From contig NC_021680.1 in assembly GCF_000247815.1 (NCBI RefSeq), positions 1,240,001 to 1,304,000 on the forward strand: a DNA stretch of 64,000 nt, read 5' to 3'. The stretch comes from Ficedula albicollis (taxonomy: Eukaryota > Chordata > Aves > Passeriformes > Muscicapidae). A program made the position numbers and the translations under genes. A model generated the notes under the pieces. The model was not told where the DNA came from and made no database searches. It saw only the letters and a list, made by a program, of their open reading frames with translations. Positions 39,440 through 63,810 of this stretch are shown here, one piece after another (within the stretch, counting starts at the first letter, position 1; the number at the start of each line of letters is the position of its first letter).

Positions 39440-42400
39440 TCGTTGAGGAATACGAGATGAAACTCCTTTTTTAAAAAAACAAAAAAGCGATAGAAAAACA
39501 GCACAATCAGTTCAGAAAGGCTGTGGCCAAGATGGACTGACATGAACAGGAAAGCTCCTGAGCCAGAGGAAGGGAGGTGACACTGGCTTTTTCCTTGGGC
39601 TGGCAGCAGTGGGGGGTGGGAAGGGGGCCTGGGATGGCTCAGCCCCCGTGGTGGCACTGCGGCCACTGTGGCGTGTCCATTGCCGGCAGTGGGCGTCACG
39701 CTGGATAAAAATGGCTCTGGGTGCTGGTGCAGTGTGTGGGATACAGAAATCCTGGATCTGGAGGGGACAGACATGAACAGTTCAGTCCTCTGCCCTTGTC
39801 TTCCCCCTGTACTCTGGCAAGTTTGATTCAGGATTGTACACAATCAGCTCTGAGCTGGTTGGGCATTTTACTGCTTCTCTAGAGAACGAGCAGGGGGCAA
39901 ATAAAATAACTATTAGACTGAAGAGTTGTGCCACCCCCCCACCCAGGGTGGGAGAGGGGAACCTCTGCTGCTCACTTGGCTTTTCCTTGATAAAAGGCTG
40001 GGAAAGGGGGTTGCCTCATATGTGATAATGCTTCACTGATTTTGCTGAAGTCCTATCAAAGGTTTATCCACAGGGTCAGAGATTTAGGAGAGAACAGGGT
40101 GGTTATACAGCACTTGATAATTAAGGAGCTATAGTAAGATTTCCATGTTTCCTTGTTTTTCAAGGAGTCTGGTAAGATCTGAGTAGAGAAAATATCCTTG
40201 CAGTCCTGTGTGCATTATAACCAAATTTTCATTCTCTCGTGGCTGAGGAGGACAGAATCTGTCCTTGGAAGCAGTTCTGGGTGGCGAGGTTGGGCTGTGT
40301 TACTGTCAGCCCTGAGTGCTGTGGAGCCTCTGGGCATGTGGGACCGGGGGAAGAGGTGTTTGCTGGACTCACCCAGTCACCAGCAGTGACCTGAGGTGTG
40401 CAGACAACCCCAAGCTGTGGTTTCAGCACTGCTGGTCTTGGAACACCAGTGCTGGGGTCCCACGTTCACCTGGTTTGGCTGTGGCTGAGCTCAGCAGCTG
40501 TGACCACTTCCAGGAGGTTTTCATTTCCTGCCTTCCCCAGCTGCTTTCTGCAACCCCCTGCCTGGGGTGATCATCCTGAAGTCCTCACTAATGGTTTTGC
40601 CATAGACAGAGAAAAGTTGGCTTTTCAGGGCAGGCTTGCAGCATTCATCTTGTGCTAGTCCTGCTGTCCTTCAGCACTGCAGCTTGTGCTGCCCATGAGT
40701 TTGTGTCATAAAACTTGGGACACGTCTCCGTTTGTGTCTCCAGAAGAGAAGCAACTTCATCACTATTTCCAAATTGAACAGCTTTGCATCAATGTTCAGC
40801 CAACATGGTCCTTCTTGTAAGGAAAGAGCTTCCTTCCCCAGGTGATTGCAGGTTACTGGACTTGAGAGCAAGAGTACCAAAACGTCAGTTTGAGCCCTTT
40901 TCCCCGATTTTCCTGTCAGGTTTTCTCTAACTGCAATGTGGCAAGCAAGTAAAGAGCTGTTTCCTGTCCTTGCACCTTGGCCACACCTGATCCAGGAGAT
41001 GTCAGGAGAGAGTTTATCTGAAAAATGCAGGTATCAGTTTATTTTGTTGAAGTCTTTTTCTCATCCCATGAGCAGAGTTTCTTGAAAGTAGAATGTGACT
41101 GTTTACCTGAGATTGTGGCCAAGTCCAGAAGGGAGCAAGAATAACGTCAGATTCAATCACAGATGTGCCCCAGAGCAGTGAGATGCTGGGATGGGATCTG
41201 GAGTTCATAGTCGGTATGGTGACACACAGCCAGCTTTGAGAACACTTTGGAGCTTGTGCTTCTATCACCTGATGGCAGAACATGCTGTAGAAGCTGTGGG
41301 TGGTGCCTGTGGGGCACGAGCAAGTGCTGATTTAAACTGTTTCCCAGGAAATTTCAGATGATTTGCCCAAAGAGAAGATGGTGAAGCACATGGTTCACGG
41401 CTTGTAGCGTTTCTAAAAGCATATTCTTCTGAAGAGAAGATGGCGAAGCACATGGTTCATGGCTTGTAGCGTTTCTAAAAGCATATTCTTCTCTTTGAGC
41501 TTAATCATAAGCTCTTAATATTTTGGGAGGGATCTACCAAAATTTAATTTTTCATTTCTATATGATTACTCTTGATATTTACATTTGATTTAAAAATGGG
41601 TTCAAAAAAAGGTCTTTCAGTCTTTGAAATTATATTAGTGTTGAGGACTTATATGTTGCTCTAAGCTAAAGCTTCTGCTGTCAGATGGAACCTGGGGATA
41701 AGTTTTTCCCCAGTATAAATGTCAAAGATTTAAAGCAGGGTATTGGTTTATTTTGGTTTACTTGTGGACAAAGGGCATGAAGTCCAGCATTATCAGTAGA
41801 AGGAGGCAAGAAATGGTTGTTTTTTTGGGGTTGGTTCTTTATTTGTGATATTGATGCTTCTGATTGCTGTAAACACTACTGGTGTTTGGTGTTCTGCAGC
41901 AGGAAAGAAAAATAAATTCCTCTCTTAAACCAAAATCAGGAAGATCTGGTTTTGGCCTTGTGACAATTTCTGCCCTTTTGGCAGTGGTGATCATTTTGCT
42001 TGAACACAGAACCCCAAGAGATTTTAAATAGTAACCATTGCAAAGGAAATGAGGAACTGCATCCATGTGCCAACAGGGTCTGCTTGAATCTCTGAGAAAT
42101 AACATTGTTTGCAAGGCAGGTGCTCTGTCGAGGTTTTTGGGACACCTTCTGGTTCTTGTTCACTGTGCACCCGCTGGCCCCAGATGTTACACACTGGTTG
42201 TGTCATGGTTATCAATGATGTCAGAGTGCTGGCAGCACAGAAATCAAGAACTGGGTAAAGAGCCTCATCAGCCATCTGCTCTTTGCCTCCTCCTTCCCAA
42301 GTCAGCCGGCAGGGGGAGGAGACACTCGAGTCAGTTCCTCTTCCAGCAGCTGATGAACTGGAGTGTGTCTTGCCAAACAAACTTCAACTAAAAGTACTAA

Positions 42401-42611
42401 TTTATTAAGAAGGTAATTTATTTACTGCGGCAGCTGGAGCAAGATGCTGGAAACAGACCCCCTCTCAGATGTGCCAGAGGATGCCCCTGGGAGCTGCTGC
42501 ACAAATGGAGTTGCTAATAAGCAAACAGAATGCAATCATGACTTTCTATTCCTATCCCCCAGGGTCAGATCCCACATAAAGCAACATTGTGTGAATAAAG
42601 ATTTTAATAAA
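39440..42611 (+). other. FAM20B: FAM20B 3' UTR (putative extent)
   Basis: The UTR follows the stop at 39439. Candidate polyadenylation signals are AATAAA at 42594-42599 and 42606-42611, which lie 12 bp apart and are the strongest pair. A weaker upstream AATAAA occurs near 39899. The UTR includes a 62-bp tandem duplication at 41371-41494. The end is an inference from signals only. Confidence 0.5.
41371..41494. repeat. Tandem duplication, 62-bp unit x2
   Basis: AGAGAAGATGGTGAAGCACA at 41371 and AGAGAAGATGGCGAAGCACA at 41433 start two 62-bp units. They differ at two sites, and both end in 'aaaagcatattcttct'. Confidence 0.92.
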
Positions 42612-43853
42612 GCAACACTGATGGATTGCCTAAGTCTCTCTCTCCCCCTCCCCTGTCTGTCTCTCTTGAGTTCCAACATGTGGGAGGCTGAATGTGTGTT
42701 TTGCTGTTGCTGTCTCCCAGCTACTTCTCTGCTAATGGATGTCAATGGCATTTATTCCAGTCGTGTAGATCCAAAAAATGCAGCTTGTTTGCCAGAGCCT
42801 TGTTGGTAAGGAGAGTGTCCCACAGGGATACAGAAATAAAATGCACCTACATTGAGGTGGTCTTCTGGCCATGCATCCTGTGGCCTTGCATCTATGTGCT
42901 GAGCACATGGAGCTGGTTCTGTGGAGCCAGGGATGGATCCTGGGTTATGAGAGGTGTTTGTACAGCTGGCAGGTGTTCATGGCTGCCTTTGCTAAGCTTT
43001 TATTGGGGTGGGGCAGGTCGCTGCTCCCTTTGAGAGCAGAGCTTTACTCAGTCTGCAGCAGAGTTTTTCTTATTGCCCCAGAGGCAGGAGGTGAAGCACT
43101 TCTGAATTCAGGGATCTTTGACTTGCTCTGTAGCATCAACTGGTGGTGTGAAACCTGCTTTTATCGAAACTAGAGTTTCTCACTTGCAACTTTGGATTTC
43201 AGCATTGTTGAATTCTGTATGAACTGCTTTCTTGGATTTATTTTGAAGGTTTTGTGGGGGAGGATGTTCCGGGGTTCTTTGTTTCCTAGCATTGTGTGCT
43301 GACAGTAACTGTTCCTTTCCTCCATCTTTATTTTTGAGGTACCAATTTGCTCAGGGAGCAGGACAGGATTCTTGCTTGTGTATGAGCAGTTCAACAGCTA
43401 CAGATGCTTTTAAATTCTGACAGGCAGAAACTGGCAGTTTGGAGAGCTGTTGTTTCAAGCACTTTGTTGTGCTGCTGCTCTTTTTTTGGAGTGGTTGGCC
43501 ATAGTAACGGATGAGAATGTGTATAACTGGGAGATTTTAGTGTTTCTGATTATGTAACAAACGTACTTTTACAAAAGGATGAACACAAACAACTTTGAGG
43601 CAATGGAGAACCAAAGGGGGTTGAAGAGAAGCACTTTCTCTGAAGTTCTCAAATCTTTTCCCTACAATTTTTTATTGAATCTAAAAACTAGGAAGTCTTA
43701 AGTTCATATATCCCAAGTGTGGGATTTGTTCTTTGTAGAATCTCAATATTTTTAAGAGACTGGTGATAGATGGGACTTTGTTGGGAAAAAAGGAAGGAGG
43801 GGAAAGAGCTGCTGTCATACCCTTATTCTAGATCTTTCTTTTATTTAGTGATA

Positions 43854-44078
43854 TAATACAGAGCTGTGTTATTCTGAGCTCTGGAGAGAGGCTCTTCTGC
43901 CTTCTTTCAGAGTGCAGAGCTAATACAGAGCTGTGTTATGCTGAGCTCTGGAGAGAGGCTCTTCTCCTCCTGCCTTCTTTCAGAGTGCAGAGAGGGATGT
44001 GATAATACAGAGCTGTGTTATTCTGAGCTCTGGAGAGAGGCTCTTCTGCCTTCTTTCAGAGTGCAGAGAGGGATGTGC
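43854..44078. repeat. Three-copy tandem repeat, 67-82 bp unit
   Basis: TAATACAGAGCTGTGTTAT begins units at 43854, 43921 and 44003. Each contains 'gagctctggagagaggctct'. Unit 2 has an extra CTCCTC insertion, and units 2 and 3 share a 'gagagggatgtg' end absent from unit 1. Confidence 0.92.
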
Positions 44079-44498
44079 AGAAGAAATTGCTGTAGGGGAA
44101 TGGGGGGGGAAAACTAAAAGATGGGTGTATGGCATTTCCCTACACAGCCTATAAATGAAGTTCTGGATTGTGAGGTTCACTCTGAGTGTTTGCTTGTCCC
44201 AGGCTGCATTGGGGTGTGGAATAAGCCAGGTATAACCATTTCTTGTGGTGCTGTTTTCAGACAGCAGCTGAGCTGAGCTGAGGTGGTGGGAGTTTTAATC
44301 AGGTGGTTGTTGCTCACCAGGACTGACTGCTTGGAACAACCAGCTGTGAGTGACAAGCTGAGTTTCCTCCCATCAGCTCTAGGGCTGTGCAGCTCCCTGC
44401 AGCTGCCTCTGCTGTCAGACTCACCTCAAGCTTAGCAAACTGCAGTTTGGGTTTCCACAGAGGAAGGAAAAAACCCCATGTGCTTCCTAACCCCCCTT

Positions 44499-44645
44499 CA
44501 CAGAATCCCAGAATGACTGGGGTTGGAAAGGACCTTAAAGATCATCTTGTTCCAAGTCCTTGCCGTGGGCAAGGACATCTTCCAGACAGGTTGCTCCAAG
44601 CCCCGTCCAACCTGGCCTTGGACACTTCCAGGGATGGGGCAGCCT
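44499..44645 (-). mobile_element. CR1 LINE terminal fragment, antisense
   Basis: CACAGAATCCCAGAATGAC, 'ggttggaaaggaccttaaag', 'gttgctccaagccccgtcc' and 'cttggacacttccagggatg' are the reverse-complemented CR1 tail in order, with little divergence. Confidence 0.9.
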
Positions 44646-45420
44646 GTGCCCCCTAAAAAAGTTCTGTTTTTCCTTCTGGTTCTTAACTGTGTGCTGCACT
44701 TGGGCAGGACTGACATCCCAGGAATTATGCCGTGAGCTGGTGCTGTGTTGGACAGTCAGTTCATCCTTCAGAATTTTCTTTTTTCCTCTGGAACATGTAA
44801 GCATCTATTTTTTTCGACATCTGCCCCTTTTAATAAGCCCTTTTCAGCTAGAGTGGTTATCCCGGCTGGGCAAAGTTTGAATGTTCCAGCTATGAACTTT
44901 TTTATAAATGTGTATAAATGCTTGAGGCGCCTCAGCTAGTTTTCAGAAAGGCTGACAGCAGTTTATTTTGCTATGGCTACAGCAAGTTTGATTTTTAATT
45001 CATTTATTGAATGCACTATTTTTAGTTCTGTTTAAGTTGTTGCAAGTGGTGCTCAGGTTAAAGCTCACTGTTTTGTAGCTGGAAGGGGCCGGTTTGTTAG
45101 TCCCAGTATCTGAATCGTTGCTGTGTAATATTTGCAGGCACCTGTAGATGGTGATGCACTCTGCTCCATGCCTGGGCTGCATCCCCCCCTCTCATCCTGG
45201 ACCAGGGAATTACCAGTTTATTCTATCCTTCTTACTTTTTCTGAGCATGTGGGATAACCTTGAAATGCTTTCCGTTTCCAGAGCACTTCGGCCTTGGTCT
45301 CAGTTAGGATGCCGAGATAGCGAGCAGCAGCCGCGGCCTGGGGAGCCGAGCTGACTCACACGCTGCTCCCTTGTTTCTGCCTCTGATTTCGGTGTCCCCT
45401 TCCAAAGGACACTGAGCAGC

Positions 45421-45658
45421 AGCTGCCGGTGGCCGCGCAAGCCCAGCCGAACCGCCGGGCTGCTTTACAAACACATTATTTTCCTCCGTCGGGAGGCGGT
45501 GTCCCGGAGCTGCGGGCACCTCTCCAGCTCCTTCCCCTCGCGGCGGGGCCGGCGGGCCCGGGGCGGGGCCGGAGCCTCTGCCGGGCTCGGGGTTCGGTTC
45601 TGTCGGGCCGGGCCCGCCCCAGGAAGTGAGATCAGCCCGGCCCGGGGCCATCGCTGCC
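45421..45658 (+). promoter_or_regulatory. CpG-island promoter region of TOR3A
   Basis: The sequence is very GC- and CpG-rich (GGCGGGGCCGGCGGGCCCGG, CCCGGGGCGGGGCCGG) immediately upstream of the TOR3A start. It has several GC-box-like GGGGCGGGGC motifs and no TATA box. This is typical of a housekeeping CpG-island promoter. The transcription start is not determinable from sequence. Confidence 0.6.
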
Positions 45659-51115
<5,457 letters not shown>

Positions 51116-52975
51116 CCACCAGGTGGGACCACGCATTGCTGAAGGTGGTTCTGCACTCTGGGAGCTGCTCTCTTCACACAGGGTCAGAAGCAGATGACCC
51201 AGCCAGGCACTTACAGTGGGACTTAACAGAGACTTAAACCCCCTGTTACTCCCAGAGCTGTGTCAGGGAAGGAAGTGCTTCCCTTACTCCTGGGATGTGG
51301 GGACAGCCTGTGCTTGGCTGCGTTTGGAGTCTGTCTGGTGTTTTAAGTCCCTTCTTTTAGCTGACAGTAGCCTGAAGGGGTGATGTGGTTCTGCTGGCAG
51401 ATGCTGTTCCATATGAGTGGGGGCTGGGAATGCCCAAGTCCTTGGTCTGTTGCTGTGTGGTGAAGGGAGGCCTTGGACAGGCTGGTCCTGTTGAGACAGC
51501 ATGGCTGAAGCCATGTTCCCCAGTTTTCTCAGTCACTTTATAAGATCACCCAGAACTGTTTTGCTGGAGTTTTTTCCCTTTGTTGCTCTCATGCCTTTCT
51601 AAGGTGTCTGCTGCTGAGGGGCACACGGGCCAGGATTGTAGTCTGGGCAGGGAGAAAAGGACTGAATAATCTCCTCTGGAGATGCCAAATCTATAACTCT
51701 CACCTTGGAGTGTCCACCTCTCGCTGGAGTCTTCCGTTGTATGGAAGCAGCTGCCGGGGTCAGGGGAACTTCTGCTGCAGGTATTTTTATGAGTGGGTTG
51801 GTGAAGAGCCCATTTCCTTCACTGCACAACCAAAAAGGGGAGAGAACTCCCCTGCCAAGGGCAAAGGGCAGATGAGGAGGATGGCTGAAGCATCAGGCTG
51901 CAGTCGAATGAGAGTTTTCATGGAAGCAGTAAAAGCTTGGGTTTTTTTCCTTCCTGTTTTGGTTTTTGTCTTCAGTACATTTCAGCTGGTATCAGCATTA
52001 TTATTATTACTATTACAAGGGGCTGTTTGCTGCCTGGGTAGTCACCAGATGATAAGTGCAGCAGCTCCAAAAAATTTCATCAGTGTTACGGGAATCACTC
52101 TGTGACCTCTGGGTCAAAACTCCCTTCCAACAGGGCTGTGCTGGCCAGGAGTGAAACAGCACCTGCCAAGGACAGGGCTTGGCTTCCCAGCCACCCCACA
52201 AGGAGACCTTTGATCTATTTTAAGCTTTGACCCATTTTGCAGTGCCAGTGATGAGCAGCACGACCTCTGAGAAAGATTGACCAGACAGACACGTCCGAGC
52301 CCTGCAGACTTTGAGTCCTGCTTCCCTCGGGGCACGCTGGCTCTGTTATCTAACAAGGCTTCATAGTCCAAGGCAGAGATGAGCCAGCTCACTCCCACTG
52401 CTCAGCCAGTGCAGGCAGCTTAACCCAGCTGTGTGGAGTGGACCTGCAGGCTGTGCCAGCATGTGTGATCAGGCATTTCTGAGACTTGGTTTATGGTTAA
52501 TTTCCAGTGTCAGAAACCTAGGAACCACTGGGGGCAATGCCTCCAGCTGTGGCAGGCAGGCTGCTGCCTCACAGGACACAACTCGGGCTGTTTGGGCACC
52601 TGGGCAGAAAGTTTAGCAAGATGTTTGTTGAAGGTTAGCTACCAAAAGGTTGTGTGTGTAAGCCAGGATAACATGGGATTTTTTCTAAATGTCGAGAAGG
52701 GTTCAGCTGGGCTAGGCTGCCACAGGTGGGGTGGCAGGAGGTCGGTGGGGGACCGGTTTGAGGTGGGCATGGAGCTGGGGCTGCAGAGGGAGGTGGTGGT
52801 GACAGTGATGAGGGCGAGGCCAGAGCTGCACTCTGCTGGGTCACGAGTGTCTGTCTCACACCTGGCTGAGCTCTGATCAGCCCTACAACGGCAAGAGCTG
52901 CTCTCTGACCACACCAGGGCAACGGTCTGCTTCTAAATACATACTGCATAAATAAAGATACTGCTTTTTTTGCAA
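51116..52975 (+). other. TOR3A: TOR3A 3' UTR (putative)
   Basis: The UTR runs from the stop at 51115 to a good polyadenylation signal, AATAAA at 52951-52956, followed by a T-rich stretch. A second plus-strand AATAAA at 53116-53121 could extend it into the ABL2 3' end. Confidence 0.6.
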
Positions 52976-53115
52976 CCTGCTGGAATTAAATTATTTCTCT
53001 TTTTAACATTTTTTTTCTACCCAAATGCATGAGCTTCTGGTCAGGATTGAACAGCTTCAAATATTCATTATAAAAAAAAACAAACCACCCAGCATCTACT
53101 CAAGTGGTTTTTGCC

Positions 53116-53138
53116 AATAAAATATTGCAACCTTTATT
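53116..53138. terminator. Opposed polyadenylation signals between TOR3A and ABL2
   Basis: A plus-strand AATAAA (53116-53121) and a minus-strand AATAAA (53138-53133, seen as TTTATT) face each other 11 bp apart. The minus signal is the likely ABL2 end. The plus signal could serve as a distal TOR3A end beyond its main AATAAA at 52951. Confidence 0.6.
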
Positions 53139-55087
53139 TAAAACAAAATGCAAATTGGCAAAACTTTGTGGAACGACAGGCAAAGAGGCCCTTCCAAGGG
53201 CCTTATTTACATCAAGTTTAACACTGTTCGCAGTTCACAGTCAGACGATAGTGAGAGAATTAAATTAGAAAAACAACCAAAATATATTACAATAACAATT
53301 AAAAAACAAAAACAGTTGACAACACTGCTAAGAGTGATTGGTGATTAACGTGTTTCATTTCAATCCATTCCTGCCCTCAACGAGTTCACTACCAATACAA
53401 ACAGTGCCATGTGGGCCGAGCAGGCTCCACCTCCTGTGCACAACAGACACGTGGGGAAGAACGACCTCCTTTGGTACAGACATTGATTGCTGAGCGTGGA
53501 GCTGTGAGACAAATCAGCGTCCCAGAGCCTCCTGTTACCTGCCCCCAGAGAATGGGCTGAGGGCTTTGTTCTGCCCTCCAGGGATCTGCAGCACAGCCCC
53601 AGCACCACCCGCTGTGCTGGCAGTGCCCTGGCAGGTTTCTGCGTGCTGCAGTCTCTGCCCTTCAGCCCCTGACGAGCAGCAGGGCTGAGGTGAGTGTGTC
53701 ACAGAGAAGGCAGCAGCCTGATGGCTCTGGGACCACCACCCTCTGGAGTCACTGGTGCCTGTCAGCGCTCTGCATGCCCCAGAGGAAAAGCCTGGCTCGG
53801 GTAAGTGGCAGGACAGGAGGGCTGGGATTACTCTGTGGCTGCACAGTGTAACCCACCCCACACCTCTGCCTGGTGGGGAGGGCCTGCTCTGTGTGCACTG
53901 CAGGGTTTGTTCCCTGTGCCCCACAACCCCTGCAAAAGCACCCTGGCAGATGTCAACACTTTTGTTTGGCCGTGTCTCAGGGACACAAAGCCAGTGGCAT
54001 CCAGGAGAAATGTGCTGAGGAGGACAAGCACAGCCCTCCTCTCCCTCCCTGCTGTGCTCTTCATCAGCATCACTGCTCCCTTCAATTCCCCTTTCCCACT
54101 GGCTAAATTTGGTGCAGTCCCAAGACCCAGAGTTAGCTCAGCTTCACCCCTGCCCACACTAATGAAGGACATGACTAAATCTAGGGCACCATTTTGGGAT
54201 TAAGAAGGGTGTACAGTGCAGGAAGAAGAGAGAATTGCACCAGTGAGTCAGCTAATTCCCACAAGTGGTAGGAAGAGAAAGTGCCCCCCTGAGCTCACGC
54301 TGTGTTTTGTGCTTGGCAGCCCCTGGATGCCATCCCCATGGCAAGGACGACTGCTTTAAATTCTGGCCCATAGCAGTGCAAGTGAGAGAGCCCAGCTCCA
54401 GCAGTGCCCCCCCATGGCTGCCTGACAGTGCTGAGGAGAAAAAACAACAGGATTTATGCCTTCTCCCCTGCCCCAAACCATAGACCATGAAGTGCTCTTC
54501 ACTGGGACAAACAATGGGGTGTCAGCACCCACACATTCCTTTGCACATCTGGTGCCAGGCTGAAAACAGAGAATTGGCCACAGTGGAGACCCTTAAGGCT
54601 GAAGAGAAAGCCAGACCTAGCTAAAAGGAGAGGGAATGGTCAAAGTTTTAGAAGTAGCTGTTGGAAGGAAGAATAACTGGATGGTGATTTACAGCAGAAC
54701 CAGCTTTCCCAGATAGCATCCTTATGATGGCAGGGGAACATTGCAGTTTGGGAATAAAACACTCTAGGGCAGCAGAAGTCTCAGCAATTCTGCAGCCTTC
54801 ACTTTAGGAGGAAAAAAAACCTGTCAAGTCATCACTACCTCTGCCACAATCTGCCTGCCTTGATGTTAAGATGATAGGTAAGAGCAGAGAAAACACTTTC
54901 CATGAGAGTGACAACAGGTGAATCCCCAAATTCCACTGGCCTTTGTTTCTGCACCACAGGAGGGGTCAGAACTAAACAGGCTCCTGTGTTGGGCACAGAG
55001 GTTGTAGACTCTCTGTGCTTGGAGACACCCAAAAGCTGCCTGGGCATGGTCCTCCCAGGTGACTCTTGGTGGCCCTGCTTGGGTTGA

Positions 55088-55145
55088 GAGTTTGGACCAG
55101 GTGACCTCCAAAGGGCTCTCCAACCTCAGCCATTCTGTGACTCTG
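55088..55145 (+). mobile_element. CR1 terminal remnant
   Basis: TTTGGACCAGGTGACCTCC followed by 'aacctcagccattctgtgac' matches the final ~60 bp of a CR1 element. It lies antisense within the ABL2 3' UTR. Confidence 0.75.
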
Positions 55146-57874
55146 GAAAAGCATTGGATGCTCCCCTGTCCCACTGCCCATCTCTGCTGTGAGGGCAAGG
55201 AGAGAGTGGGGCATATGGAAGGAAGTGGGGATGGCCAGTGTTCATTGGGACACAGCTGCTTTCTTCAGAAAGGGCTGCAAGAGGGGAGTTCCAGTAGTTT
55301 GGAATTCCATATTGCTATCCTATCACTTTTGCTGTAGTTTTTCTGGAAGACTGGCATTTAGGAAAAAAAAAAAAAAAAGGCTTCTTTCAAAATATTCATC
55401 AATACTCATCAGAATTGGGCTAAGCTTTAAGATGTCCTGGTTAAAAATCCTTTCCCCTGGAATCCCTTCAGTCCCAGCCCATTTGTCCCAGGCTGAGCAG
55501 CAGTACAATGATGGAACCATGTGATAATCTGCCAGGGTAAGCAAGACCTGCCCTTCTGCCCCAAAGAAAAGGAAGCCCCCCACCTTCTAAATTCTTCTGA
55601 TTGTTTGACAGGCCATGTGAAGCAATGCCACAAGCCACCTTCCCTTTGCAGGTCACCTTTCCAAAGGCAGTTAGTGTGGATGCACACCTTTCATGAAGAT
55701 GACTGAAAGAGATAAGGTAAACCACCAAAGCCCTCAGTAAAGTCTAGGAGATAAGGGGTTGGTACTCTGGCTGGAGAAGAGCTTTGGGACAGCCTCGAGG
55801 CTATCCCCCTGCAGGGGATCAGGACTTGCCAGCACAAGGGGTTGCTTGGTTCTTTTTCCTCCCAGCACTTCACTTCCTGGGCCACAGAAAGTCACTGGTC
55901 CATTGTACCTCCCATGCTGCTCCTCTACTGTGTCTCCATGCACCCTGAAACAACTTTGCTTAGCTCAGACCAGCAATGAAATGCAGATTCTCAGACACCA
56001 GCCCATTGCTAAAGATTTTTCCAGGCCTGTCTCACTATGCTCTGTGGAAAAAACAGAGACACTTGCTGAGACACCCAGCCTGCTTCCAAGCAGCAACATG
56101 TGCTTCTAGACAGAAAGGGAAGTGCCCATCTTCTGAGGTCACACCAGTGCCACAGCTCCACTCAAAATGCTCAGACTAAAAGCAGCACGGCCACACTTGA
56201 AAAACAAGTTTAAAAAGCGTTTTAGGCAAAAAAACCCAGAGACTTGAGGTGCAAAGCAAGCGAGATCCTCTATCACCAGCAGTGTGCAGTGAGCAGCAGC
56301 ATGCAGGTAAGGTGTATTTGGAGCCAGGTTTCAGGCCTGTTTCCTTTCCTCTCACAAACCAGCAACTGAGCTCTTCTTACTTGCCAGTACATTCGCACCT
56401 TGGGGAGTTGTGTGTAGACACACACCAGCTTTGTGAGGCCACAACAGTCTCCAAACAGCACCAGGAACAAGGATGACAATGCCAACCACTCAGCTGCTCT
56501 CATTCTGGGGTGCTTAGAAGGCTTTAGAGACCCAGTGGGAGCCCTTCAAGGTAGAGCCACAGCTTTTGTTGCCACGCCTCAGGCAGAGGAGTGCACAGGT
56601 TATGTGCACATTCCCTACACCACAGCTCAGGATCCTGGTCTAGCCTTTAAAATATGGGAATAAATACATGGAGATGCCTGTGATGTTTCCCTGTGTGCTG
56701 CCATACCATATCACCTCAGGATGCAGGGAAGCTGGAAGCCTGTGAGACAGGTAAGAATCAGAACAAATCCCAGGAATCTGGCAGTGTGAAGGGTTAGGGA
56801 CAGGTCCAGGGAATCCTGCAGCAGTAAGGATATGTGGTGGGCAGGCTGGGCTGTACTTCTGGTTCTCCAGCTGGCCGTGCAGTGCTGTGACTGCTAAAGG
56901 AATGTGGAAAACAGCCAGGGGGCCAGAGGCTCTGCCTTACCATGGGTCCTCGGGTGATCAAACTGAACTGGGGAGTCAACCTGGTAACAAGCTAAAAAAC
57001 AATCTAGAGCTTAAAAAAAGAAATAACCCACCCACCCCAACAACAACATTGGCAAGTTGTGCAAGAGCCCCAAACTACTCAAAAATGACCATCAAGCAGC
57101 ACCTGTGCTAGACCACTAGAAATAGGTATCAGCTGAGTGAAGGCTGTGTGGTGGGAAGGGGGAATTCCAGTGGTAAGTCTGCCCAGCATCCCTGATGCTT
57201 CCAATACAATGATGACGAGAACGTGGTGGATGAGGTGGACAGGAGGGAAAAGGGACAGTTTCATATATTAACTAATCTTGCAGTTCTCATTACAGCAGCA
57301 ACAGTGCTGTGGAAGTCAAGCCATCCAGACCAGTGCATCCACCTCCAGCAGCTCTGAATACTGTCAGTGCATTAGACCTTTCCCCCAGCTGCACACGACT
57401 GCCCCCGGAGCCGCTCTGGCCGCTCTGCCGTCAGTACCAGCAGAGCCCCAGTGCCTTTCCTTGGCCTTGTCAGGACAGCAAAGCACAGTGAGTGCAGTCA
57501 GGGCAGGATTTGTGCAGCCAGGCAGCTGCAGCCACCCTAGGACTCTAGCTGTCACCACCGTCCTGCCCAGAGGGAGAACCTGCCATCGGTTCTCCTGCCT
57601 CTCCAGGGGAGGAGAAGGAACTTTCTTTCCCTTGCCATACCAAGCAGATCAACCTGACTAGATAGGGACAGATCCTTGATGTTCTGGCCCTTACAGCTTT
57701 CATCTACCCTCTCCATCCCCCATTCTTTGAGATGAACCTGTAAACGTGAGGAGAACTCAGTGATCTGAGGTACTTCACATACTCAAGTATCAGTCTTTCC
57801 TTTTGAAAAGCATCAGTACAGAAAAACAGTCCCGCCCTCCCCGTGTGTGTTTCTCTTACCCAGATCGACAGTAG

Positions 57875-63810
<5,936 letters not shown>

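Larger units (their letters stand above)
42612..45420. other. FAM20B-TOR3A intergenic region
   Basis: There is no coding exon. The region holds a three-copy tandem repeat (43854-44078) and an antisense CR1 end (44499-44645). GC content climbs towards the TOR3A start from about 45300. Confidence 0.5.
53110..57874 (-). other. ABL2: ABL2 3' UTR (putative, ~4.7 kb)
   Basis: The UTR lies between the ABL2 stop (57875-57877, read on the minus strand) and a minus-strand AATAAA at 53138-53133. No coding exon occurs in it on either strand. It contains a plus-oriented CR1 terminal remnant at 55088-55145. The distal end is inferred from the polyadenylation signal. Confidence 0.6.
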
